Below, one piece after another: positions 1 to 7,686 of a stretch of 20,578 bases of DNA. A program made the translations under genes and the position numbers. Below the pieces are notes generated by a model, which saw only the letters and a list, made by a program, of their open reading frames with translations, ran no database searches and was not told the origin of the DNA. Numbering within the stretch: the stretch's first letter is position 1; every line of letters begins with the position of its first letter. Source of the DNA: an uncultured Cetobacterium sp. (lineage in GTDB: Bacteria; Fusobacteriota; Fusobacteriia; Fusobacteriales; Fusobacteriaceae); assembly GCA_900766645.1 (NCBI GenBank), contig CAAFWD010000154.1:1-20578 (forward strand). Direction: 5' to 3'.

Positions 1-441
1 GAAACTTTTTTTGAAGAAGTTAAAGGAATAGATGAAAAAGATATAGTAAAAAAACTGAAAGAAAAAATAGATGCAACTAGGCATCTAGAAGAGAAATATG
101 GATTTTCTATTGTTGGACCTCAGAAGGATGATTTTAAATTTTTATTAAACAAACGTGATGCCAAATCTTATTCATCTCAAGGAGAAAAAAAATCAATAAT
201 CTTTTCTTTAAAACTCTCTGAAATAGACATGGTTATTAAAGAAAGAAGAGAACCGCCTATTTTTATAATTGATGACATTTCTTCATATTTTGATTCAATT
301 CGTAAAGAAAATATAATTAATTATTTAAAGAAAAGATCGTTGCAAGTTTTTATAAGCTCAACACTTAAGTTAGATATTGAGTCAAAAAACTTTTTAGTGG
401 AAAAAGGAGAGATTCATGAAGGGGTTAATGAACGTAAGTGA
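1..441 (+). CDS. recF: RecF, DNA replication/repair ATPase (3' part only)
   Basis: C-terminal part (about 146 residues) of RecF, an SMC/ABC-type ATPase that binds gapped DNA and helps load RecA. The frame is open from base 1, so the gene begins outside the window. Visible family marks are a GPQKDDF segment (residues 39-45 of the fragment; GPHRDD in typical RecF), an ABC signature-like stretch SSQGEKKS (about 58-65), a Walker B/D-loop region PIFIIDDISSYFDS (about 85-98), and ISST before a short tail. The signature and D-loop are divergent (usual RecF has SQGQQR and LDDVLSELD), but order and spacing fit. The last 26 bases overlap the next gene. Position before DUF721-gyrB-gyrA is the classic recF context. 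Only the length and N-terminal Walker A cannot be judged here. Confidence 0.88.
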   Translation, partial: ETFFEEVKGIDEKDIVKKLKEKIDATRHLEEKYGFSIVGPQKDDFKFLLNKRDAKSYSSQGEKKSIIFSLKLSEIDMVIKERREPPIFIIDDISSYFDSIRKENIINYLKKRSLQVFISSTLKLDIESKNFLVEKGEIHEGVNERK

Positions 442-964
442 GGCAATTGAAGAAGCAGTAATAAAAAGCAGAAAATTAAAAGAGGGAATTATAAGAGGAC
501 GTTGGCAAGAGATTGTAGGGAAACTTGCGAATAAAAGTAATCCTCTTTGGATAAAAGAATTTACTTTATATGTAGTTGTCGAAGATACAATGTATTTACA
601 TCATATGACAATAAATAAAGAAAACTATTTATCTAAAATAGAAAAGTTATTAAAGGATAGATATATTCAAGATATTAGGTTCAAGGTATCTAGAGTGAAT
701 AACTTTGAACAGAATTTTCAAATAGAAAAGGAAGAGATAAAAAAAGAGGATTTTGTATCACAATTAGCTAATTTAACATTAGATGAAAAGATAGAGATTT
801 TAAAGAAAAAATCAAAAGACAGAGAACAAGCTTTACTTAAAAGTGGATTTAAAAAATGCATTGATTGTGGCAGCATGTTTTTAGGTGAAGAGGATTTATG
901 CAGGCCTTGTTCTTTAAAAAAAGAATCTAGGGAGATATTGGAGGATAAAAATGACAGTGAATAA
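416..964 (+). CDS. DUF721/DciA-like protein with C-terminal zinc-ribbon-like motif
   Basis: A 182-residue protein whose N-terminal part (about 1-95) has the DUF721 pattern: an Arg-Trp...Ile-Val-Gly segment (RWQEIVG, 29-35), a short beta-rich stretch (FTLYVVVED) and a basic Lys-Leu-Leu-Lys helix before IRFKV. DUF721 members near recF/gyrB are DciA-like; DciA loads or assists the replicative helicase DnaB in bacteria lacking DnaC/DnaI. A charged helical linker (about 100-145) leads to Cys148-x2-Cys151 and Cys162-x2-Cys165, which looks like a zinc ribbon and is not part of the DUF721 core. The start at 416 has GGAGA (406-410) in front; ATG at 428 is an alternative. It overlaps recF by 26 bp and gyrB by 14 bp, suggesting translational coupling. 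The helicase role is an inference from family and place. Confidence 0.8.
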   Translation: MKGLMNVSEAIEEAVIKSRKLKEGIIRGRWQEIVGKLANKSNPLWIKEFTLYVVVEDTMYLHHMTINKENYLSKIEKLLKDRYIQDIRFKVSRVNNFEQNFQIEKEEIKKEDFVSQLANLTLDEKIEILKKKSKDREQALLKSGFKKCIDCGSMFLGEEDLCRPCSLKKESREILEDKNDSE

Positions 965-2861
965 TTATCAAGCAGAAAATATAACAGTCCTAGAAGGATT
1001 GGAAGCGGTTAGAAAGAGACCAGGTATGTATATTGGAACTACTTCAGAAAGAGGATTACATCACCTAGTTTGGGAGATAGTAGATAACTCAGTTGACGAA
1101 GCGTTGGCAGGATATGCTGATAAAATTGAAGTATCAGTATTACCAGATAATATAATAGAAGTAAAAGATAATGGTAGAGGAATCCCAGTAGATATACACC
1201 CTAAGTATGGAAAGTCAGCCCTTGAAATAGTTTTAACTGTGCTTCACGCAGGTGGAAAATTTGAAAATAATAACTATAAAGTTTCAGGAGGATTACACGG
1301 TGTTGGAGTTTCTGTTGTTAACGCATTATCAGAGTGGACAGAGGTAACTGTAAAAAGAGCTGGAAAAGTATATTACCAAAGATATAATAGAGGAATTCCT
1401 GAAGCAGATGTAAAAGAAATAGGAGAAGCTACAGAGACTGGAACAGTAGTTAGATTTAAAGCAGATTACGAAATATTTGAAACTCTTGTTTATAGTTTTT
1501 CAACTTTAGAAACAAGACTTAGAGAGTTAGCTTATCTTAATAAGGGATTAAAAATAGTGCTATCAGATTTTAGAAAAGCTGAGCCAAAGGTTGTGGATTT
1601 AGCTTTTGAGGGTGGAATACTAGATTATATTAAGGAAATCGAGAAAGAAAATACTCCAATAATCAAATCACCTTTTTATATGAGTGGAGAAATAGATAAT
1701 GTTACAGTAGAAATTGCTATGACATATAACACAAACCAAAGAGAAACAATATACTCATTTGTAAATAATATAAATACTCATGAAGGCGGAACACACGTAA
1801 GTGGATTTAGAACTGCTTTAACAAGAGTAATTAATGATTTAGGAAAAACAACAGGTTTAGTAAAAGATAAAGATGGAAAACTTCAAGGTTCGGACATAAG
1901 AGAGGGATTAACAGCGATTGTTTCAGTAAAAGTGCCTCAGCCACAATTTGAAGGACAGACAAAAACTAAGCTAGGAAATAGTGAAGTTACAGGAGTAGTA
2001 TCAACAATTGCAGGAGCTCAAATAAAAATGTATTTAGAGGATACTCCTAATGACTTAAAAGTAATTGTAGAAAAAATTCTAAATTCTAAAAAAGCAAGAG
2101 AAGCAGCTCAAAGAGCTAGAGAGTTAGTTCTTAGAAAGTCAGCTTTAGATGTTGGATCTTTACCAGGGAAATTAGCAGATTGCTCATCGAAAAATCCAGA
2201 TGAATGTGAAGTATATATAGTTGAGGGAGACTCAGCTGGAGGATCAGCAAAACAAGGAAGAGATAGATCATTCCAAGCTATTTTACCTTTAAGAGGAAAA
2301 ATAATAAACGTTGAAAAATCTGGATTACATAAAGCTTTAGAAAATGCAGAAGTAAGAGCAATGGTTACAGCTTTTGGAACAAGCATTGGAGATAACTTTA
2401 ATGTAGAAAAATTAAGATATGGAAAAATAATAATAATGACAGACGCGGACGTGGATGGAGCACATATTAGAACGCTGATATTAACGTTCCTTTATAGATA
2501 TATGGTTGATTTAATTCACAACGGAAATGTGTATATAGCTCAACCACCATTATATAAAATATCTCAAGGAAGAAGCATTTCATATGCGTATTCAGATAAA
2601 CAATTAAAAGAGATTGTCTTAGGATTAGAAGGTGAAGATAAAAGATATAACCTTCAAAGATATAAAGGTCTAGGAGAGATGAATCCAGAGCAACTTTGGG
2701 AAACAACAATGGATCCAGATACAAGAACATTGTTAAAAGTAAGTATAGATGACGCTAGAGAGGCTGATATATTATTTGATAAACTAATGGGAGATAAAGT
2801 TGAACCTAGAAAAGAGTTTATAGAAGAGCATGCAGAATTTGTAAGAAATCTAGATATATAG
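951..2861 (+). CDS. gyrB: DNA gyrase subunit B
   Basis: ATPase and TOPRIM subunit of DNA gyrase (A2B2), which introduces negative supercoils using ATP. The 636-residue length is normal for the short GyrB form. The GHKL ATPase domain shows catalytic Glu42 and Asn46 in WEIVDNSVDEA, Asp73 in DNGRGIPVD, Lys103 and Lys110, GGLHGVGVSVVNALS (113-127) and the transducer QTKTKLGN (336-343). The TOPRIM domain has EGDSAGG (Glu425), PLRGKI and MTDADVDGAHI with Asp498 and Asp500 for Mg2+. The tail carries RYKGLGEMNPEQLWETTMDP (570-589), the GyrA contact region. The ATG at 951 is preceded by GGAGG (940-944) and overlaps the upstream gene, so it probably belongs to a recF-gyrA transcript. The QTKTKLGN and glycine-rich linker favour gyrase over ParE, as does the adjacent gyrA. 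Confidence 0.98.
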   Translation: MTVNNYQAENITVLEGLEAVRKRPGMYIGTTSERGLHHLVWEIVDNSVDEALAGYADKIEVSVLPDNIIEVKDNGRGIPVDIHPKYGKSALEIVLTVLHAGGKFENNNYKVSGGLHGVGVSVVNALSEWTEVTVKRAGKVYYQRYNRGIPEADVKEIGEATETGTVVRFKADYEIFETLVYSFSTLETRLRELAYLNKGLKIVLSDFRKAEPKVVDLAFEGGILDYIKEIEKENTPIIKSPFYMSGEIDNVTVEIAMTYNTNQRETIYSFVNNINTHEGGTHVSGFRTALTRVINDLGKTTGLVKDKDGKLQGSDIREGLTAIVSVKVPQPQFEGQTKTKLGNSEVTGVVSTIAGAQIKMYLEDTPNDLKVIVEKILNSKKAREAAQRARELVLRKSALDVGSLPGKLADCSSKNPDECEVYIVEGDSAGGSAKQGRDRSFQAILPLRGKIINVEKSGLHKALENAEVRAMVTAFGTSIGDNFNVEKLRYGKIIIMTDADVDGAHIRTLILTFLYRYMVDLIHNGNVYIAQPPLYKISQGRSISYAYSDKQLKEIVLGLEGEDKRYNLQRYKGLGEMNPEQLWETTMDPDTRTLLKVSIDDAREADILFDKLMGDKVEPRKEFIEEHAEFVRNLDI

Positions 2862-2911
2862 GTATATATTACAACGATTAATTTAAAAGATAGTTCTAGG
2901 AGGAAATAATA

Positions 2912-5368
2912 ATGTCTAATATAAATAATAGATATATCGAGGAAGAATTAAAGCAATCCTATCTAGATTACTCGATGAGTGTTATAGTGAGTAGAGCATT
3001 ACCAGATGTAAGAGATGGATTAAAACCAGTTCATAGAAGAATACTTTTCGCTATGAACGAAATGGGTATGACAAGTGACAAGCCATATAAAAAATCAGCT
3101 AGAATAGTTGGAGAAGTACTAGGAAAGTACCACCCACATGGAGACTCAGCTGTTTACAATACTATGGTTAGAATGGCACAAGATTTCGCATTTAGATATG
3201 AGTTAGTAGATGGGCACGGAAACTTCGGTTCAATAGACGGAGATTCAGCAGCAGCAATGAGATATACAGAAGCAAGAATGGCGAAAATAAGTAATGAGTT
3301 ACTAGAAGATATTGATAAAGATACTATTGATTTTAGAAAGAACTTCGATGATTCACTAGATGAACCGATAGTACTGCCAGCTAAGTTACCAAACCTACTT
3401 TTAAATGGAGCAACAGGAATAGCTGTAGGAATGGCAACTAATATACCACCTCACAACTTAGGAGAGGTAGTGGATGGAGTATTAGCTCTAATTGAAAATA
3501 GAGATATAACTATTGCAGAGTTAATGGGACATATAAAAGGACCAGATTTTCCTACAGGTGGAATAATAGATGGAGAAGCTGGTATTTGGGATGCTTATAA
3601 CACTGGAAGAGGAAGAGTTAGAGTTAGAGGAAAAATTGAGATAGAGGATTCTAAAAATGGAAGACAAAGTCTTATAATAAAGGAAATTCCATACCAACTG
3701 AATAAATCTACATTAATAGAAAAAATTGCAACACTAGTAAAAGATAAGAAGATAACAGGGATTTCAGATTTAAGAGATGAATCAGATAGAGATGGAATTA
3801 GAGTTGTAATTGAGTTAAAAAAAGGTGAAGAGCCAGAATTAGTTCTAAATGGCCTTTATAAATATACTGATTTACAAACAACTTTTGGAATAATAATGCT
3901 AGCATTAGTTGATAATGTTCCTAAAGTTTTAAATTTAAAAGCAGTATTAGAAGAATATTTAAAACATAGATTTGAAGTAGTAACAAGAAGAACTAGATTT
4001 AACTTAAACAAGGCTGAAAGAAGAGACCATATATTAAAAGGATTTATAATTGCTCTTGAAAATATAGATAGAGTTATTGAAATAGTAAGAGGATCTGCTG
4101 ATGGAAATGAAGCAAAAGGATCTTTAATTGATAAATATGGATTCTCAGAAGAGCAAGCAAAAGCTATTCTTGATATGAAATTACAAAGATTAACAGGATT
4201 AGAAAGAGAAAAAATAGATAGAGAGCATCTAGAGTTAAAAGATTTAATAGTTGAACTAAATGAGATCTTAGCTGATGAGTCAAAAGTTTATAATATCATT
4301 AAAGACGAGTTAGCATCTATAAAAGCTAAGTATGATGATGAGAGAAGAACTAGAATTGAAAAGGAAAGAATGGAAATAAGACCAGAAGACCTAATCAAAG
4401 ATGAGAGCGTACTAGTAACTGTAACTAATAGAGGATATGTAAAGAGAATGGAGCTAGATAAATATAAGGCTCAAAAAAGAGGTGGAAGAGGAGTTTCAAC
4501 TCAAAATACTATTGAAGACGATTTCGTTGAGAGAATGGAAGTAATGTCTAACTTAGATACTATGATGGTATTTACAGATCAAGGAAGAGTATTCCATCTA
4601 AAAGTATATCAAATACCAGAATCTTCTAAACAAGCAAGAGGAAGACTAATCGGAAATTTAATTAAATTAAAGGAAGATGAAAAAGTAAGAGAAATTATAA
4701 AAACAAGAGAGTTTGGAGAAGATAAGGAACTAGTTTTTGTAACAAGAGATGGAATAATAAAGAAAACAATCTTAAGTGAATATAAGAATATTAACACTGC
4801 TGGATTAAAAGCTATAAAATTAAGAGAAGGAGACGATATAATTTTCGTTGGAATTCTACCAGTTGATTCAAAAGAGGATATATTCTTAGCAACTAAACTA
4901 GGAAAATCTATTAGAATTCCAAAAGATGGAGTTAGACCAACAGGAAGAGATACAACAGGAGTAAAAGGAATCTCTCTATCTAAATACGATCATGTAATTT
5001 CAGCTTTATTTATAGATAATGAAGCAGATGAAACTATACTGACTATAACAGAAAATGGTTATGGAAAGAGAACAAGATCTGAAGAGTATCCATCACAAAC
5101 AAGAGGTGGAAAAGGAGTAATTAACTTTAGAGTTAGTGAAAAAACAGGAGAAGTAGTAGCTGTAAGACCAGTTAAAAATGAAGAAGAATTAATGGTTATA
5201 ACATCTTCAGGTATTTTAATTAGAACAGCAATAGATCAAATCTCAATAATCGGAAGAGCTACACAAGGAGTTAAGGTTATGAGAGTAAGTGAGAACGATT
5301 CAGAAAAAGTGGTTTCAATTGCAAGCATTAAAGAAGAAGATTTAGAAGTAACAGAAACTGAGGAATAA
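2912..5368 (+). CDS. gyrA: DNA gyrase subunit A
   Basis: DNA breakage-reunion subunit of gyrase, 818 residues. The winged-helix domain holds catalytic Tyr118 in AAMRYTEARM, Arg117 beside it, and the quinolone-resistance region HPHGDSAVYNTMVRMAQ (74-90). The tower and coiled coil follow (about 340-490), with LQRLTGLE at 424-431. The C-terminal DNA-wrapping beta-pinwheel begins near 495 and contains the GyrA box QKRGGRG (521-527), which separates GyrA from ParC. The tail is acidic (EEDLEVTETEE), as in many GyrA. The start has AGGAGG at 2899-2904. A 50-bp gap after gyrB contains no terminator I can see, so co-transcription is likely. By alignment the position of E. coli Asp87 is Asn83 here; see findings. 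Confidence 0.98.
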   Translation: MSNINNRYIEEELKQSYLDYSMSVIVSRALPDVRDGLKPVHRRILFAMNEMGMTSDKPYKKSARIVGEVLGKYHPHGDSAVYNTMVRMAQDFAFRYELVDGHGNFGSIDGDSAAAMRYTEARMAKISNELLEDIDKDTIDFRKNFDDSLDEPIVLPAKLPNLLLNGATGIAVGMATNIPPHNLGEVVDGVLALIENRDITIAELMGHIKGPDFPTGGIIDGEAGIWDAYNTGRGRVRVRGKIEIEDSKNGRQSLIIKEIPYQLNKSTLIEKIATLVKDKKITGISDLRDESDRDGIRVVIELKKGEEPELVLNGLYKYTDLQTTFGIIMLALVDNVPKVLNLKAVLEEYLKHRFEVVTRRTRFNLNKAERRDHILKGFIIALENIDRVIEIVRGSADGNEAKGSLIDKYGFSEEQAKAILDMKLQRLTGLEREKIDREHLELKDLIVELNEILADESKVYNIIKDELASIKAKYDDERRTRIEKERMEIRPEDLIKDESVLVTVTNRGYVKRMELDKYKAQKRGGRGVSTQNTIEDDFVERMEVMSNLDTMMVFTDQGRVFHLKVYQIPESSKQARGRLIGNLIKLKEDEKVREIIKTREFGEDKELVFVTRDGIIKKTILSEYKNINTAGLKAIKLREGDDIIFVGILPVDSKEDIFLATKLGKSIRIPKDGVRPTGRDTTGVKGISLSKYDHVISALFIDNEADETILTITENGYGKRTRSEEYPSQTRGGKGVINFRVSEKTGEVVAVRPVKNEEELMVITSSGILIRTAIDQISIIGRATQGVKVMRVSENDSEKVVSIASIKEEDLEVTETEE

Positions 5369-5389
5369 AATTTCTAAGGAGGAGTTATT

Positions 5390-6163
5390 ATGAAAAAAGT
5401 TTTAATAGTATTCAGTGAGAGCAGTAAAAAAAATGTATTAATTGATAGTGCAATATTTTTTAAAGAAAAGCTTGGATATGAAATACAGCCATTATATATA
5501 AAGGATGTAAGAAGAGACGAAATTATTCCAGCTACAATGGATGGAATGATTGTAAATTTAAGTAATAACTCTTTCTCCGAAGAAAGAGATGCTTTAGAAG
5601 CAGAAGAGCTAGATAGATTAAAAGAAAAATTGAGAATAAATGGGATTAAAAATGAGCTAGCAATAGAGTTTGGATTCCCTTGGGAAATAATAAAAGAATA
5701 TTTAAAACTAGCAGATATATTGATGTTTGAAAAGGGAGAAATTCTTTCAGAGGCAGCAATAGCAGTTTTAAAAAATCAATTTAAACCAATTATTTTAATT
5801 GGTCCTAAGCCGATAACTAAACTTGACAATATAGCCATATCAACTGATGATGGAGTTAAGATAAATAAAAGTACAAATAACTTTATGAATCTTTTCCCAG
5901 AGATTAAAGATTTTACCATGATGACTGTGTTATATGAATTGGAAGAAAATAAGCTGTTATCTCTTATGAAATCTAAAAATAAAGAGGTAATTGTAAAAAG
6001 TTTTAATGAAGAAAATGCAAAAGAAAAGTTCTTGAATGAAGTAGAAAAATTTGATTTATTAATAATGGGAAATCTTAGTAGAAGCTATTTCTTTGAGAAA
6101 ATAACAGGTAAAAAAGGATTAAATATATTAGAAAAATCTAAAGTTTCGATATTTATAGGGTGA
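5390..6163 (+). CDS. universal stress protein-like (two Usp-like halves)
   Basis: A 257-residue cytosolic protein, best read as two Usp-like alpha/beta halves. The first begins MKKVLIVFSESSKKNVLIDSA (beta strand, then turn and helix). The second begins near residue 143 (KLDNIAISTDDGVKINKS) in the position of the usual VAxDGSxxS. The C-terminal LLIMGNLSRSYFFEKITGKKG (224-243) followed by ILEKSKVSIFIG resembles the Usp ending DLIVMGxxGxxGxxxxxxGS...V.H..CPVLVV. The ATP-binding glycine motif is only partly kept (Gly227 and Gly240 present, the middle Gly replaced), so nucleotide binding is uncertain. It has a good AGGAGG ribosome-binding site 21 bp behind gyrA and stops 3 bp before the phosphoesterase gene, implying co-transcription. 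No precise function can be assigned. Confidence 0.62.
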   Translation: MKKVLIVFSESSKKNVLIDSAIFFKEKLGYEIQPLYIKDVRRDEIIPATMDGMIVNLSNNSFSEERDALEAEELDRLKEKLRINGIKNELAIEFGFPWEIIKEYLKLADILMFEKGEILSEAAIAVLKNQFKPIILIGPKPITKLDNIAISTDDGVKINKSTNNFMNLFPEIKDFTMMTVLYELEENKLLSLMKSKNKEVIVKSFNEENAKEKFLNEVEKFDLLIMGNLSRSYFFEKITGKKGLNILEKSKVSIFIG

Positions 6164-6166
6164 AGA

Positions 6167-6631
6167 ATGAAAATATTAGTAGTAACAGATTCTCATGGAA
6201 AAATCTCAAAATTATATGATATAATAGAAAATGAGAGTCCAGAAATTGTAATTTGGACAGGAGATTATAGTGCTGATGCAGAGGAATGCTCCTATGCCTA
6301 TCCAGAGATTAAGTTTATCATAGTTAGAGGTAATTGTGATATGTTTGATATAAAGCATAATGATGATGAAATATTTATTCTAGAAAATAAGAAATTTTTA
6401 ATAACCCATGGTCACTTATACGGAGTAAAAAGTAGTTTGAATTTTTTAAAAGAAAAAGCTATTAAAGAAAATGTGGATATAGTTCTTTATGGACATACCC
6501 ATATTCCATATTATGAGAGAATAAATGAAATTGAGTTTTTTAATCCAGGTGCATTTAAAGATGGTTATTATGGAATTATAAAAGGTGTAAATCAAGAAAT
6601 AAAGTTAGAAATAAAAAATATAAATCAATAA
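6167..6631 (+). CDS. YfcE/MJ0936-family metallophosphoesterase
   Basis: A 154-residue calcineurin-like phosphoesterase of the compact YfcE/MJ0936 type. All dimetal-site motifs are present in order: Asp8-Ser-His10, Gly32-Asp33, Gly55-Asn56 (RGNCD), His81 and His83 in THGHLYG, and Gly109-His110-Thr-His112 (YGHTHIP), followed by FNPGAFK where most members have FNPGS. Members hydrolyse phosphodiesters such as bis-pNPP in vitro, but the natural substrate is generally unknown. It begins three bases after the upstream stop with a weak site (GGGTGAAG, 6159-6166), suggesting translation coupled to the Usp-like gene. Residue conservation makes the family secure; the biological role is not. Confidence 0.88.
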   Translation: MKILVVTDSHGKISKLYDIIENESPEIVIWTGDYSADAEECSYAYPEIKFIIVRGNCDMFDIKHNDDEIFILENKKFLITHGHLYGVKSSLNFLKEKAIKENVDIVLYGHTHIPYYERINEIEFFNPGAFKDGYYGIIKGVNQEIKLEIKNINQ

Positions 6632-6654
6632 GAGCCTTGTTTTGGGAGGAAATA

Positions 6655-7671
6655 ATGAAAGAAAAGTTAAATGCATTAAGGGATGAAGCAAGTTTAATTA
6701 TCCAGAAAGCAGAAACACTACAAGAAATTGATGAAATTAGAATTAAATATTTAGGTAAAAAAGGTGAATTTACTGAAGTTTCAAAGTCAATGAGAAACTT
6801 ATCACCGGAAGAAAGACCTGTATTTGGACAGTTAGTTAATGAAACAAAGGCGTTCATAACTAAATTAATAGAAGATAAAAATCAAGAGATAAAAGAGAAG
6901 GTAAAAAGAGAACAACTTTTAACTGAAACGATAGATATCTCTTTACCAGGAAATCAGGTTTCTACAGGGGGATTACATCCTATAACAGAAACAATGAATT
7001 TCTTAAAGAATATATTTATTGAGATGGGATTTGATGTAGCGGAAGGTCCAGAAGTAGAGTTTACTTCTTATAATTTTGATGCTTTAAATATTCCAGAAAC
7101 TCATCCATCAAGAGATTTACAAGATACATTCTATATGAGTGAAAACGTTGTTTTAAGAACACATACATCACCAGTACAAGCAAGATATATGAAAAAAAAT
7201 GAGCCGCCATTTAGAATGGTATGTCCAGGAAAAGTATATAGAAATGATTATGACATATCTCATACTCCTATGTTCCATCAAATGGAAGGATTAATGGTAG
7301 GACCAGAAGTTTCGTTTGCGAATTTAAAAGCTATGTTAGAGCAATTTGTGATAAGAGTATTTGGAGAAACAAAAGTTAGATTTAGACCTCACTTTTTCCC
7401 ATTTACAGAGCCAAGTGCAGAGATGGATGTTCAGTGCGTAATCTGTAAAGGAGAGGGTTGCAGATTATGTAAACACAGCGGATGGTTAGAAATAATGGGA
7501 TGTGGAATGGTAGACCCAGAAGTATTAAAAGCTGTAGGATACGATCCAGAAGAAGTTTCTGGTTTTGCATTTGGAATGGGAATAGAAAGAATAACAATGC
7601 TGAGATATGGAATAGATGACTTAAGAGCATTTTTTGAGAATGATGTAAGATTCCTAAAGCAATTTAAATAA
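6655..7671 (+). CDS. pheS: phenylalanine-tRNA ligase alpha subunit
   Basis: Catalytic alpha subunit of the (alpha-beta)2 phenylalanyl-tRNA synthetase, 338 residues from the chosen start. An N-terminal coiled-coil (about 1-85) that would bind tRNA leads into a class II core: motif-1-like GFDVAEGPEVE, PSRDLQDTFYM, LRTHTSPVQARYM, motif 2 CPGKVYRNDYDISHTPMFHQ, the Phe-site RPHFFPFTEPSAEMDVQC, and motif 3 GFAFGMGIERITMLRYGIDD near the end. A Cys pair cluster (CVICKGEGCRLC) before GWLEIMGCG is usual in this family. ATG at 6655 is chosen because GGGAGG (6644-6649) precedes it; the longer TTG reading from 6637 would place that site inside the gene. The 15-bp gap to pheT indicates one operon. No T-box leader is visible upstream. 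Confidence 0.98.
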   Translation: MKEKLNALRDEASLIIQKAETLQEIDEIRIKYLGKKGEFTEVSKSMRNLSPEERPVFGQLVNETKAFITKLIEDKNQEIKEKVKREQLLTETIDISLPGNQVSTGGLHPITETMNFLKNIFIEMGFDVAEGPEVEFTSYNFDALNIPETHPSRDLQDTFYMSENVVLRTHTSPVQARYMKKNEPPFRMVCPGKVYRNDYDISHTPMFHQMEGLMVGPEVSFANLKAMLEQFVIRVFGETKVRFRPHFFPFTEPSAEMDVQCVICKGEGCRLCKHSGWLEIMGCGMVDPEVLKAVGYDPEEVSGFAFGMGIERITMLRYGIDDLRAFFENDVRFLKQFK

Positions 7672-7686
7672 AAAGTGGAGGCATAA

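Noticed and set aside
2108..2730. Two - strand reading frames within gyrB
   Set aside because: Fully antisense to strongly conserved TOPRIM coding sequence with no recognisable domains.
6637..6654. TTG start giving a 344-residue PheS
   Set aside because: The ribosome-binding site GGGAGG lies inside this extension and just before ATG at 6655, which gives a normal PheS N-terminus.
6632..6654. T-box or other tRNA-sensing leader before pheS
   Set aside because: Only 23 bases separate the stop and the start, with no room or sequence for a T-box.
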